Source: an uncultured Collinsella sp.
Lineage (GTDB): Bacteria; Actinomycetota; Coriobacteriia; Coriobacteriales; Coriobacteriaceae
DNA length: 64,000 nt
Direction of reading: 5' to 3'
Assembly: GCA_958413765.1 (NCBI GenBank)
Contig: CATYVH010000003.1
Span: 1 to 64,000 of the forward strand
Shown one piece after another: positions 25,196 to 33,859 of this stretch. Numbering within the stretch: position 1 is the first letter of the stretch; each line of letters opens with the position of its first letter. Under the pieces are notes generated by a model that made no database searches, had not been told where the DNA came from, and saw only the letters and a list, made by a program, of their open reading frames with translations. The position numbers were made by a program, and so were the translations under genes.

Positions 25196-26620
25196 CTAGC
25201 ACACACCTTCCACAAAGCGGTCGAGCTCAACAAAGCGGGAACCCTTGACCAGTACAACATCATGTTTTTCAAGCGCGCCGCCCATGCGGTCGAGCACCTG
25301 CTGATAATCGGAGAACACCTGGATGCGGTCCTCGTCCATGCCCATCATGCGCGCGGCATCGGCCATAAGCTGGGCCAGCTCACCACCCACGCACGCCAGC
25401 ATGTCGAGCTTCTTGGCGGCGGCATAGGCGCCCACGAGCTCATGCATGCGAGGAGCCTCATCGCCCATCTCGCCCATCTCGCCCAGGATCGCCATGCGAG
25501 ACCCCGTGCACGAAAGCGAGCACAGCAGATCGAGGCCGGCTGCCATCGATTCGGCGCTGGCGTTATAGGAATCGTCGATGATGCGTGCACCGCTCTTGGC
25601 GCGCTTGATCTCCTGGCGGTGCCCGGTGATCGTAAGACCCCTAAAGGCAGCATCGATCTGCTCGGGCGTCACGCCCAGGCGATAGGCAACCGCGGCGGCC
25701 TTAACGGCATTAGGAACGGACTGCACGCCGGGGATGGCAAGCATGGTATCGATTGTCTCGCCCTGGCCAAAATCGAGCGTAAAGACCGGACGGCCCTCGT
25801 CATCAACGCGAACGTCGCGGGCGCGGACCTCATCATCGTCCGAGACACCGGCCAGCATCACGTCGATACCAGCAGGCTGGGCGAACGTATCGCGAATGAA
25901 CGGCGTAAAATCGTCCTCGCCGCCCAAAACCAGCAGCGGCAAATAGTCGCCGGCGGCGCACATGCCCTGGACAATCTCGGCCTTAGCGCGGGCGATGTTC
26001 TCGCGGCTGCCCAAAATGCCGATATGAGAGGTGCCGATCTTGCTCACGATGGCAAGGTTGGGATTGGCAGACAGAGACAGGCGCTCGATCTCGTGGAAAT
26101 GGTTCATGCCCATCTCGAGCACCAGGACCTCGGTATCGGCCGGAGCGGAAAGCACCGTGAGCGGCATGCCGATCAGGTTATTGAAATTGCCCTTGGTGGC
26201 CCAGACACGATAGCGCTTGGCGAGCACAGCGGCGAGAACGTCCTTGGTCGTCGTCTTGCCGATGGAACCGGTAATGCCAACGACCAGACAGCCAAGCTCC
26301 AGGCGATACGCGTGCGCCAAACGCAGCAGAAACTCCTCGGGATCATCGGTCAGCAAGATGGCACAGCCCTTGTCCTGCGCCAGCGAGACCAGCTCGGTCT
26401 CGGGCTCACGCGTCATCACGACGGCGCCGGCACCCGACTGGACGGCACGGGAAGCAAAATCATTGCCGTCGACGTTTTCACCGGGAAAGGCGACGAAAAT
26501 CGTCCCTTCCTCGACCTGGCGCGAGTCGATAACGCACCCGCGGCATACCCGATCGACTTCTCCCGTCACGGTTCGGGCCCCTGTTGCGGCCGCGAGGTTG
26601 TTGACGGCGATCTCTATCAT
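25196..26620 (-). CDS. murF: UDP-MurNAc-tripeptide-D-Ala-D-Ala ligase MurF
   Basis: A 474-residue Mur ligase. DSRQVEEGTIFVAFPGENVDG is the MurE/MurF-type N-domain (key residues DSR and FVAFPGE). The ATP loop is GITGSIGKTTTKD, followed by ATKGNFNNLIGMP, LEMGMNHFHEIERL and IIDDSYNASAESMAAGL. It adds D-Ala-D-Ala to the tripeptide precursor. GSIGKTTTK, ATKGNFNN and LEMGMN identify it as MurF rather than MurE. GGGGAGC precedes the ATG. The 128-nt gap to ftsI contains a TACAAT box (minus strand, 26659-26664), so murF may have its own promoter. Confidence 0.96.
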   Translation of the reverse strand: MIEIAVNNLAAATGARTVTGEVDRVCRGCVIDSRQVEEGTIFVAFPGENVDGNDFASRAVQSGAGAVVMTREPETELVSLAQDKGCAILLTDDPEEFLLRLAHAYRLELGCLVVGITGSIGKTTTKDVLAAVLAKRYRVWATKGNFNNLIGMPLTVLSAPADTEVLVLEMGMNHFHEIERLSLSANPNLAIVSKIGTSHIGILGSRENIARAKAEIVQGMCAAGDYLPLLVLGGEDDFTPFIRDTFAQPAGIDVMLAGVSDDDEVRARDVRVDDEGRPVFTLDFGQGETIDTMLAIPGVQSVPNAVKAAAVAYRLGVTPEQIDAAFRGLTITGHRQEIKRAKSGARIIDDSYNASAESMAAGLDLLCSLSCTGSRMAILGEMGEMGDEAPRMHELVGAYAAAKKLDMLACVGGELAQLMADAARMMGMDEDRIQVFSDYQQVLDRMGGALEKHDVVLVKGSRFVELDRFVEGVC

Positions 26621-26748
26621 TGCAGCTCCCCTGTAAACCTAAATAATGCTATCGGCGTATTGTATCCCAGCGCCGCGCATGCGTGGTGCAGGGCATGTGA
26701 ACACCCCTCATATGGGACAACAAACCACGCCCCAAAGATTGTAACCCC

Positions 26749-28614
26749 CTACTTCGTGTGTGGGATACCCAGCACGTCGAGCGCGTTGGCCATAATGGAC
26801 TGGAACGGCACCGCAGCGGCATCTGAGCCGCTCGGCGTTCCGTCGAGCGTGATATAGCACAGCACCTTGGGCGATTGTGCCGGTGCAAAGCCCATAAAGG
26901 ACGACATGTAGTTCTCCTTGAGGTAGCCGCCGTTCTCGTCGGCACGTTCGGCCGTACCGGTCTTACCCGCCACGTCATAGCCGTCAACAGCGCCGCCAAC
27001 GCCCGTTCCCTCCGACACGACCGTCTGCATGCACGATGTCACCTGGGATGCGGCGTCCTCCGAAATCGCGCGCTCGCCCTCGCCCCAGTCCTTCTCGTCG
27101 CCCTTGCTGGACTTATAGAAGTGCGGGGTCATCATCACGCCGCCGTTGGCGATGCCGCCCACGGCACGTGCGATCTCAATCGGCGAGACAGACAGCGCCT
27201 GTCCAAAGCTCATCGAGCCCAGCGTGGCGCCGTCATACTGGTCACGCTCCTTGACGATGCCCAGGCTCTCGCCCGGAAAATCGACACCCGAGCTGTGACC
27301 GATGCCCCACTTGTCCACATAGGCGGCAAAGTCGTCGGCACCGATCTTGCGCCCCACCAGGACAAAACCCACGTTGGACGAACGGCGCATCATCTCGCGT
27401 ACATCCATGGTCATGGCGTAGTCGCGCTTGTCGGCATCGGTGACGGTATCGTCGCCCACCTTGATGCTCGCCGGCACCTCAAACGACGTACTCGATCGCA
27501 CGACGCCCAAGTCGAAGCCGGCGCCCGCCACGAGCGTCTTAAAGACCGAGCCGGGCTCGTAGGCGTCGGTGACCAGGCGCAAGTTCATATCCTCGGTCTT
27601 GGCGTTTTCCAGATCGGTCTGGTCGTAAGTCGGATACGAGCAGGCTGCCAAGATCTCGCCTGTCGTAGGATCGGTGACCAGCGCCGAGCCGTTCTTGGCC
27701 TTAGTCTTCTCAACTGCCTCTGCCAGGGCATCCTCGGCCGCACGCTGGATATTGACGTCGAGCGTCGTCACGATATCAACGCCGTCGACCGCAGCCACCT
27801 TTTTATAGGCACCGCCCGCGATATAGCTGCCGTCCCTCGCGCGCTCGCGCACAAGAGAACCGTTCGTACCGGTCAGAAGCTTGTTGTATTGCTTCTCGAG
27901 ACCCGTCAAGCCGTCGTTGTCTACATTCACTACACCCAGCACCTGCGATGCCAGATTGCCGTATGGATATACGCGCTTCATGGCCTGCTCAAAAAGCACG
28001 CCGGGCAGGTTCTTCTTCTCCAGCGCCGCAGCATCGTCTTCGTCCACCTGGCGCTTGATATACACCCAGGTGCCATCGGACTCGACGAGCTTGCGGCAGG
28101 TCTTTTTATCGATCCCAGTTGCCTTGACCAGCGCCGACACCGTCTTGTCAACATCCTCGACAAGCTGCGGGTTCACGGCGATGTTGCGACATTCGACCGA
28201 CGACGCTAGCACGTTACCGTTGCGGTCGTAGATGGTGCCGCGTTTGGCATAGAGGGTCTGCGCAAGCAGGCGGCGCGCATCGGCACGCTCGCGCAGTTTA
28301 TCGGCTTCGACAATTTGATAGTCGGCAAGGCGAAAGACGCCCAAGCCCAAGCCAAACCCAATGAATCCCATGACGGCTTTGCGGCGAGGCAGAGGCGCGC
28401 CTGTGAGCCATTCGGTCGACGAACTCTTGCGCGACCTGTTGTTATGCACTTGAGGGCCGCCCGAGCCGCGAAGTCGCGACGCCGGGTCGTTGCCACGGGA
28501 CTGCCCGGCGTTGTAAGATTGCCGACCCGTTCCTTGATAACCAGAACGTCCCCGCGACGAGGGACATCCAGAACCGCGGCCCCCATCGGAACCGCGGCGA
28601 TAGTCATTTGTCAT
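26749..28614 (-). CDS. ftsI: division-specific penicillin-binding transpeptidase FtsI (PBP2/PBP3 type)
   Basis: A 621-residue class B penicillin-binding protein. A disordered basic tail of about 75 residues is followed by one membrane helix (AVMGFIGFGLGLGVFRLA). The pedestal domain starts AKRGTIYDRNGNVLA. The transpeptidase domain has the three active-site motifs: S-x-x-K in EPGSVFKTL, S-x-N in RSSNVGF and KTG in VAGKTGTAE. It crosslinks septal peptidoglycan with FtsW. The ATG lies 17 nt after the ftsL stop. There is no PASTA domain at the C-terminus. Confidence 0.95.
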   Translation of the reverse strand: MTNDYRRGSDGGRGSGCPSSRGRSGYQGTGRQSYNAGQSRGNDPASRLRGSGGPQVHNNRSRKSSSTEWLTGAPLPRRKAVMGFIGFGLGLGVFRLADYQIVEADKLRERADARRLLAQTLYAKRGTIYDRNGNVLASSVECRNIAVNPQLVEDVDKTVSALVKATGIDKKTCRKLVESDGTWVYIKRQVDEDDAAALEKKNLPGVLFEQAMKRVYPYGNLASQVLGVVNVDNDGLTGLEKQYNKLLTGTNGSLVRERARDGSYIAGGAYKKVAAVDGVDIVTTLDVNIQRAAEDALAEAVEKTKAKNGSALVTDPTTGEILAACSYPTYDQTDLENAKTEDMNLRLVTDAYEPGSVFKTLVAGAGFDLGVVRSSTSFEVPASIKVGDDTVTDADKRDYAMTMDVREMMRRSSNVGFVLVGRKIGADDFAAYVDKWGIGHSSGVDFPGESLGIVKERDQYDGATLGSMSFGQALSVSPIEIARAVGGIANGGVMMTPHFYKSSKGDEKDWGEGERAISEDAASQVTSCMQTVVSEGTGVGGAVDGYDVAGKTGTAERADENGGYLKENYMSSFMGFAPAQSPKVLCYITLDGTPSGSDAAAVPFQSIMANALDVLGIPHTK

Positions 28615-28631
28615 ACTCAGCTACCGTCTTG

Positions 28632-29102
28632 CTACTGAGCGGTCGCGGTCGCGTTGGCGCCCGCGGCTGCATCCTGCGAAAAGTCAAGTGTAACGCTCTC
28701 GCTGGGCTCCACCATGCCATAAGCGCCCGCAAGGTCGCGAATGCGCGTGTCGGCGCCATAGACCGAATGCATGACCTCCAGGTCGGAGCTCTCATCGGTC
28801 GCCTTTTCGAGCGTGTTGGTAAGCTCGGCGTTGCTGTTGAGCACCTGGGCCGTAACGCCGGCGAGCGCCACGCGGGCGACGCCGATCGTCATGAAGATAG
28901 CCGCAATGATGCAAAACGTTTTAAGAACGCTCATGAAAACCGGGCTTACCGCCTGGTTTGCCTGACGGCCCGCGCCCGTGTAGACATCAAAGCGCGGCGT
29001 GCGCTGCTCACGGGGAGCAACGGGGGCCTGCGGCGTCTCACGATAGGCGGGCATGGCGTTCATATCATAGGCGAGTGCTGCGCTTGAAGTGTTGTAGCCC
29101 AT
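28632..29102 (-). CDS. ftsL: FtsL-like division protein
   Basis: A 156-residue bitopic protein. About 55 cytoplasmic residues (Pro/Arg/Gln-rich) precede one membrane helix (FCIIAAIFMTIGVARVALAG). An extracellular coiled coil follows (about 85-115: LNSNAELTNTLEKATDESSDLE), then the RIRDLAGAYGMVEPSE motif typical of the end of FtsL/DivIC domains. Position between rsmH and ftsI and the fold support FtsL, although sequence is poorly conserved in the family. GGGAGGCGG precedes the ATG. The Ala/Thr/Asn-rich tail has no known role. Confidence 0.85.
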   Translation of the reverse strand: MGYNTSSAALAYDMNAMPAYRETPQAPVAPREQRTPRFDVYTGAGRQANQAVSPVFMSVLKTFCIIAAIFMTIGVARVALAGVTAQVLNSNAELTNTLEKATDESSDLEVMHSVYGADTRIRDLAGAYGMVEPSESVTLDFSQDAAAGANATATAQ

Positions 29103-29192
29103 GATATGCCGCCTCCCATCCCGAGTACGTTGGTAGTGTGTTTAAGCTTCGTTTATGGTGCGAGCGGGAGGTCCAATATCGCGCGGTCGCGC

Positions 29193-30158
29193 CTACAGAC
29201 GCTGCGCCACGCGGATTTTGGCTGATCTCGCCCGAGGGTTGCGCTCAACCTCATCAGGCTGGGCAACCAAGGGTTTGCGGGTGATGACCTTGAGTATCGG
29301 CACGTTGCCGCACACGCACACCGGAATCTCCGGCGGACACGTGCACCCCTGGCTCATCTCCTTAAAGTGGTTCTTTACGATACGGTCCTCGAGCGAGTGA
29401 TACGAGATGACGCAGATACGTCCGCCCGGGTTGAGCCACCTGGTGGCGGCATCAAGCCCTCGTTCGAGCACATCGAGCTCGTGATTGACCTCGATGCGAA
29501 TGGCCTGGAAACTTTTCTTGGCCGGGTGTCCGCCATGCCGACGAGCGGCAGCCGGGATACCCGCCTTGATGATCTCGACAAATTGGCCGGTGGTTTCGAT
29601 CGGTTCTTGCTCGCGGCGGCGCACGATCTCGCGCGCGATCTGCGAGGCGAACTTCTCTTCGCCGTAGACGCGTAGAATCCGGGCGAGGTCGTGTTCGTTA
29701 TAGGTGTTGATGACCTCAGCTGCGTTTAAGGTGTTATTACCCGGATCCATCCGCATGTCCAATGGGGCGTCCTCGTTATACGAAAAGCCCCTGCCAGGGA
29801 TATCGAGTTGCGGTGACGAAACGCCCAAATCGAACAGGAAGCCATCGACCCCGGGCACCTCGGCCGAGCAAAGCAGCTCGTCCAAGTCGCCGAAGTTGCC
29901 CTTCAGCAGCTGGTGCGGAACGCCGGGAACCTCGCGGTCCAGACGGGCGCCAGCGGCCTCGAGGGCCATGTCGTCCTGATCGACGCCGAGCAAAAGGCCC
30001 GTCTCCCCCACCTGCGCGGCCATCTTTACCGAATGGCCGGCACCGCCAAGGGTGCAATCGCAGACAACGGAGCCGCTCTTTAGCCGCAGCGACTCAAGCA
30101 CTTCGCCGAGCATGACAGGTTCATGCCGATATTCTTGTGTCAAGATCCCACGCTCCAT
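29193..30158 (-). CDS. rsmH: 16S rRNA (cytosine-1402-N4)-methyltransferase RsmH
   Basis: A 321-residue SAM-dependent methyltransferase, formerly MraW. It begins EYRHEPVMLGEVLESL and has the SAM site VVCDCTLGGAGHS, then LFDLGVSSPQLD, RGFSYNEDAPLDMRMD, RIEVNHEL and VISYHSLEDRIVK. It methylates C1402 in the ribosomal P site. The position right after mraZ is standard. Confidence 0.96.
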   Translation of the reverse strand: MERGILTQEYRHEPVMLGEVLESLRLKSGSVVCDCTLGGAGHSVKMAAQVGETGLLLGVDQDDMALEAAGARLDREVPGVPHQLLKGNFGDLDELLCSAEVPGVDGFLFDLGVSSPQLDIPGRGFSYNEDAPLDMRMDPGNNTLNAAEVINTYNEHDLARILRVYGEEKFASQIAREIVRRREQEPIETTGQFVEIIKAGIPAAARRHGGHPAKKSFQAIRIEVNHELDVLERGLDAATRWLNPGGRICVISYHSLEDRIVKNHFKEMSQGCTCPPEIPVCVCGNVPILKVITRKPLVAQPDEVERNPRARSAKIRVAQRL

Positions 30159-30178
30159 CCGTTACCCGTGCCTTGCCC

Positions 30179-30613
30179 TTACGAGAAGAAGAGGTCCAGC
30201 AGGGCCTCATCGTCATCGTCCTCATCGGCCGCGGCGCGATCCCAAACCTCAAGGTGGTCGTAGTTGCCCACAACCGTGACCTCGCGGTCGAGGTTCGCCT
30301 GCTTGCGGAGAGACTCGGAAAGACCGATACGACCGGCGCTGTCCACGTCCATCGACGTGGTGCGCTTGTTGATCGCCCTCATGAGCTTCTGGTCGTTAAT
30401 GTCACGCGGGTTAAAACCCTCGTGGCCCTCACGACCCGCGAAGAGTCCTTCGACCCACTTATCGAAGGCCTCGGCAGAGAACACGTACAGAGCATCGACA
30501 TCCAGGGCTTTAAACACGCGAACGTGCTCTCCAAGCTCCTCGCGAAGGGGTGCAGGCAGGGATAGACGACCTTTTGCATCGAGATTGCGCTCGTATGCAC
30601 CAGTCATTCCCAT
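30179..30613 (-). CDS. mraZ: transcriptional regulator MraZ
   Basis: A 144-residue protein with two AbrB-like MraZ repeats. The first contains NLDAKGRLSLPAPLRE and the second DVDSAGRIGLSESLRK, each with the D-x-x-G-R core. MraZ forms a ring and binds repeated TGGG boxes before its own gene, controlling the dcw operon. Such boxes are present upstream (30713-30752). The acidic C-terminal tail (DEDDDDEALLDLFFS) is longer than in E. coli. The ATG at 30613 follows GGGGAGGG; a second ATG two codons on is possible. Confidence 0.95.
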   Translation of the reverse strand: MGMTGAYERNLDAKGRLSLPAPLREELGEHVRVFKALDVDALYVFSAEAFDKWVEGLFAGREGHEGFNPRDINDQKLMRAINKRTTSMDVDSAGRIGLSESLRKQANLDREVTVVGNYDHLEVWDRAAADEDDDDEALLDLFFS

Positions 30614-30681
30614 GTGCGCCCTCCCCTCGGTTACTCAGATGGCACGTACGCGGGGAACCACCCCGCCTGTCGACGTCATCA

Positions 30682-30710
30682 ATAATATGGGGAACCGCCC
30701 CATTTTTCAA
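30682..30710 (-). promoter_or_regulatory. sigma-70-type promoter of mraZ
   Basis: On the minus strand TTGAAA (30705-30710), a 17-nt spacer and TATTAT (30682-30687), close to the TTGACA/TATAAT consensus with ideal spacing. The spacer contains a TGGGGCGGTTCCCCA palindrome. The start of transcription would lie near 30675, giving a leader of about 60 nt that includes a second palindrome, GCGGGGTGGTTCCCCGC. Confidence 0.8.
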
Positions 30711-30712
30711 CA

Positions 30713-30752
30713 CCTTTCCCCACCCCTTCCCCCACCCCGCCCCACCATTCCA
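30713..30752 (-). promoter_or_regulatory. putative MraZ operator (TGGGG boxes)
   Basis: Reading the minus strand, three TGGGG boxes recur with 10- and 12-nt steps directly upstream of the -35 element, separated by CGGGG and GAAGGGG. Repeated TGGG boxes are the known MraZ target in several bacteria. Binding by this MraZ is inferred. Confidence 0.65.
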
Positions 30753-30756
30753 CCCC

Positions 30757-30808
30757 CAATATGTTGTAAAACACCCCCGAGCATATGTTCGAAAACACAA
30801 TATGTTGT
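30757..30808. repeat. direct repeat CAATATGTTGT x2 upstream of mraZ
   Basis: Exact 11-bp copies at 30757-30767 and 30798-30808, 41 bp apart (about four helical turns), with a related CATATGTTC in between. The second copy forms part of AACACAA-TATG-TTGTGTT. The AT-rich boxes stand out from the C-rich surroundings and may be another regulator's sites or an upstream promoter region. Confidence 0.55.
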
Positions 30809-30817
30809 GTTTACAGC

Positions 30818-30851
30818 AAAGGCGGGATGCCACCTGTGGCACCCCGCCTTT
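30818..30851. terminator. strong hairpin between xerD and mraZ
   Basis: AAAGGCGGGATGCCAC (30818-30833) pairs with GTGGCACCCCGCCTTT (30836-30851) with one mismatch and almost no loop. A CCTCAA...TTGAGG palindrome adjoins it at 30855-30880. It separates the xerD transcript from the mraZ promoter region. Flanking A and T runs allow either strand. Confidence 0.65.
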
Positions 30852-30977
30852 CAACCTCAACCTTCAAGTTGACCTTGAGGCGATTTTTGCGTCCCTTTAC
30901 ATGGCGTTCACATCGCCCCCAAACTCCCCCACCCAAGGCACGTGCGGCCCACCACCGCGACGACAAGTGGCGAAAAA

Positions 30978-31044
30978 TGGGACGGGCCCCAGATTGCCCA
31001 TGCGCGCGCAAAAGCACGCCGCAGCAATCTGGGGCCCGTCCCCA
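30978..31044. repeat. TGGGACGGG palindrome after xerD
   Basis: An arm of about 20 bp (30978-30997, TGGGACGGGCCCCAGATTGC) pairs with 31024-31044 with a single bulge. The loop contains CCCATGCGCGCG. It belongs with the palindrome at 36060-36139: both share TGGGACGGG at one end, GCCCATG after the first arm and CCCCAAAT near the other end. It lies 31 nt after the xerD stop and may terminate it. Confidence 0.8.
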
Positions 31045-31075
31045 AATACCTATAAATATGCAGGCCAGCGATGTG

Positions 31076-32017
31076 TTAACGATGCGCCAGCGGATGCGCC
31101 GCCAGATAGACCTCGGTCAGTTGCGTGCGGTCGACATGCGTGTAGACCTGCGTGGTCGAAATATCGGCATGGCCCAAAATCTCCTGCAGCACACGCAGGT
31201 CGGCACCGCCCGCGAGCATGTGGGTGGCAAAGGAGTGGCGCAAGGTATGGGGATGGAGCCCCACCAGCCCCACCTGACGCCCATACCGCTCGCATATCGC
31301 ATGCACGGCCTGGCGCGACAGGCGACGTCCGTTCTTATTTAAAAAGACCGCCGAGGTCTCGGTTCCGCGGGCATGGGCCGCCAAGCGAGAACGTCCCTCA
31401 GTTACATAGAGCATCAGAGCTCGCGCCGCGCTTCCCACCAGCGGGGACAGGCGTTCCTTTGAGCCCTTACCGCGAACGAGTACAAAGCCATCGTCAATAT
31501 GGATATCGCCCACATCGAGCCCCACCAACTCGCTCACACGCAAACCGCATCCGTAGAGCACTTCCAAGATGGCATGGTCGCGCAAGCCCATCTCGCCCTC
31601 GGGGAAGTCTTGATCGAGCAGAGCCGAGACATCCTCCACCGATAGATACTCCGGCAAACGCTCAGCCTTTTTAGGCAGGCGCAACGCCGCCGTTGGATTT
31701 TGGGCTACAGCCCCATCGCGCACCAAAAAGGCATGCAGGCCCTTCACGGCTGCAAGCGCACGCTCCACCGAGGCATCGGAATAGCCCCCATCGCGACGGT
31801 CGGCGACAAAGCCCTCCACGACCTGACGAGTCACCTCTTCAAAAGACACAATACCCGCCCGCTCCAGATAGGCGCAGTACGTCGTCAGGTCACGACGATA
31901 GGCCGCAATCGTGTTGCGCGCCAAACCCCGCTCGACCGCGAGGTAATCGAGATACTCCCCCGCCGCCACGGCGAGCGACGAGGGAGTAGCTTCGGTATGT
32001 TCCTTATTCGCCGGCAC
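31076..32017 (-). CDS. xerD: XerD-type tyrosine recombinase
   Basis: A 313-residue site-specific recombinase. The N-terminal SAM-like DNA-binding domain contains YLDYLAVERGLARNTIAAYRRDL. The catalytic domain has Arg in YGCGLRVSELVGL, Lys in RGKGSKERLSPL, His-x-x-Arg in LHPHTLRHSFATHMLAGG, and His plus the Tyr nucleophile in LGHADISTTQVYTHV. Size and motifs fit XerC/XerD, which resolve chromosome dimers at dif; the position after pyrG does not by itself distinguish the two. No ATG is available; the GTG at 32017, 2 nt after the pyrG stop, gives the family-typical length. Confidence 0.88.
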   Translation of the reverse strand: MPANKEHTEATPSSLAVAAGEYLDYLAVERGLARNTIAAYRRDLTTYCAYLERAGIVSFEEVTRQVVEGFVADRRDGGYSDASVERALAAVKGLHAFLVRDGAVAQNPTAALRLPKKAERLPEYLSVEDVSALLDQDFPEGEMGLRDHAILEVLYGCGLRVSELVGLDVGDIHIDDGFVLVRGKGSKERLSPLVGSAARALMLYVTEGRSRLAAHARGTETSAVFLNKNGRRLSRQAVHAICERYGRQVGLVGLHPHTLRHSFATHMLAGGADLRVLQEILGHADISTTQVYTHVDRTQLTEVYLAAHPLAHR

Positions 32018-32019
32018 CC

Positions 32020-33681
32020 TTAGTCCGTAGCGAGGTTCATGGGCGTCACCTGCAGACGGTCGACACCCTCGTGCTGGCCGATCGAAGCGCGTACGAACTC
32101 GCGGAACAGCGGCTGCGGGTTGGTCGGGCGGCTCTTGAACTCGGGATGAGCCTGGGTTGCCACATACCACGGATGCACGTCGCGCGGCAGCTCGACCATC
32201 TCGACCAGGCGCTCGTCAGGCGACAGACCCGAGATAACCAAACCGGCGTCCTCGAGCTGGTCGCGGAAGGCGTTGTTGAACTCAAAGCGGTGACGGTGAC
32301 GCTCGTAGACGAGTTCCTCGCCATATGCCTCGCGAGCAAGGGTATCGGCGGCGAGCTTGCACGGATAGGCGCCCAGGCGCATGGTGCCGCCCTTCTCGGT
32401 CACGTCCTCCTGCGAGCTCATCAGATCGATGACACTATACGGGCCATCCGGATCGAACTCAGAGGAGCTGGCGCCGGCAAGGCCGACGACATTGCGCGCA
32501 AATTCGCACACGGCCACCTGCATACCCAGGCAAATGCCCAGATACGGAATCTTGTGCTCACGGGCAAACTCGGCCGCGAGGATCTTGCCCTCCAGGGCGC
32601 GCTTGCCAAAGCCGCCGGGGACCAGGATGCCCGAGGCGTCGCCCAGAACCTCGGAGACATTCTGCTCGTCGAGGCTCTCGCCGTCGACCAGCTGGACGTC
32701 CACATGGCGATCGTAGAAGACGCCCGCATGGTGCAGGGCCTCGATAACCGACAGGTACGCATCGGGCAGCTGCGTGTACTTGCCCACGACGGCGATCTTC
32801 ACCTTGTCGGCGTGATGGTTGGCGTGATTCTGTTTGCGCAGGAACTCGTTCCACTCGCTCATGTCGCGCTCACGCGGGTCCAGACCCAGGCGCTCGCAAA
32901 TGCGCAGGTCAAAGTCCTGCTCGGCAAGCAGCTGCGGAACATCGTAAATGCTCGCGCAGTCCTCGTTGGTAAAGACGCAATCGGTGTCGACGTCGCAGAA
33001 GCTTGCGATCTTTCCGCGGATAGCGTCATCGATATGGTGGTCGGAGCGCAGCACGATAATATCGGGCTGGATGCCAAAGCTGCGGAGCTCCTTGACGGAA
33101 TGCTGTGTGGGCTTGGTCTTGACCTCGTGGGCGGCGGCGATATAGGGAACGAGCGACACGTGGATGTAGCAGACGTTCTCGAGGCCGGCCTCCTTGCGGT
33201 ACTGACGAATGGCCTCGACAAACGGTTGGGACTCGATGTCGCCGATCGTGCCGCCCAGCTCGGTGATGACTACATCGGAGCCGGTCTGCTCCTCGATGCG
33301 GCGGAACTTATCCTTAATGGCATTGGTGACGTGAGGAATCACCTGCACGGTACCGCCCAAAAAGTCGCCGCGACGCTCGCGGGCGATTAGGCTTTTGTAG
33401 ATGGCACCGGTCGTAAAGTTGGAATCGCGGGTCAGGTTCTCATCAATAAAGCGCTCGTAATGACCCAGGTCCAGGTCGGACTCGTAACCATCCTCGGTTA
33501 CAAAGACCTCACCATGCTGGAACGGGCTCATGGTACCGGGGTCGACGTTCAGATACGGGTCGGCCTTCTGCATCGTTACTTTGTAGCCACGCGACTTGAG
33601 CAGACGGCCCAGCGAGGCCGCGGTGATACCCTTGCCCAGGGACGAAACCACGCCACCGGTTACGAACACATGCTTGGTCAT
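32020..33681 (-). CDS. pyrG: CTP synthase PyrG
   Basis: A 553-residue two-domain amidotransferase that makes CTP from UTP, ATP and glutamine. The synthetase domain begins TKHVFVTGGVVSSLGKGITA and contains DPYLNVDPGTMSPFQHGEVFV and ELGGTIGDIES. The class I glutaminase domain has the nucleophile Cys in YLGICLGMQ and the His/Glu pair in HPEFKSRP. The length is normal. No attenuator hairpin is obvious in the 178 nt upstream. Confidence 0.97.
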   Translation of the reverse strand: MTKHVFVTGGVVSSLGKGITAASLGRLLKSRGYKVTMQKADPYLNVDPGTMSPFQHGEVFVTEDGYESDLDLGHYERFIDENLTRDSNFTTGAIYKSLIARERRGDFLGGTVQVIPHVTNAIKDKFRRIEEQTGSDVVITELGGTIGDIESQPFVEAIRQYRKEAGLENVCYIHVSLVPYIAAAHEVKTKPTQHSVKELRSFGIQPDIIVLRSDHHIDDAIRGKIASFCDVDTDCVFTNEDCASIYDVPQLLAEQDFDLRICERLGLDPRERDMSEWNEFLRKQNHANHHADKVKIAVVGKYTQLPDAYLSVIEALHHAGVFYDRHVDVQLVDGESLDEQNVSEVLGDASGILVPGGFGKRALEGKILAAEFAREHKIPYLGICLGMQVAVCEFARNVVGLAGASSSEFDPDGPYSVIDLMSSQEDVTEKGGTMRLGAYPCKLAADTLAREAYGEELVYERHRHRFEFNNAFRDQLEDAGLVISGLSPDERLVEMVELPRDVHPWYVATQAHPEFKSRPTNPQPLFREFVRASIGQHEGVDRLQVTPMNLATD

Positions 33682-33859
33682 ATTGAGTTACCTGCGCTTC
33701 CCGTAGAAGTTGTTTATCCACATCTTACGGGTCTTCATTGTAATACTCGCGCCGCGGACCGTCCGCAATTTTTCTCGCGTGCGATTGCATTTCTCAATCT
33801 TGAAACAAAACGCAGCCCGGTTTCCCAGGCGGCGTCGCTATGGCAAGGGTTACATGCTG

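Noticed and set aside
22937..26857. Long plus-strand open frames opposite murD, mraY and murF
   Set aside because: Shadows of GC-rich coding DNA. The minus-strand products have complete Mur ligase and MraY motifs; the plus-strand ones have none.
30550..31674. 374-codon plus-strand frame across mraZ, its promoter and xerD
   Set aside because: It spans the promoter, terminator and palindrome and is Pro/Arg/His-rich, typical of an antisense shadow.
33682..33859. Possible pyrimidine attenuator before pyrG
   Set aside because: No run of initial G/C residues and no terminator-like hairpin was found in the leader.
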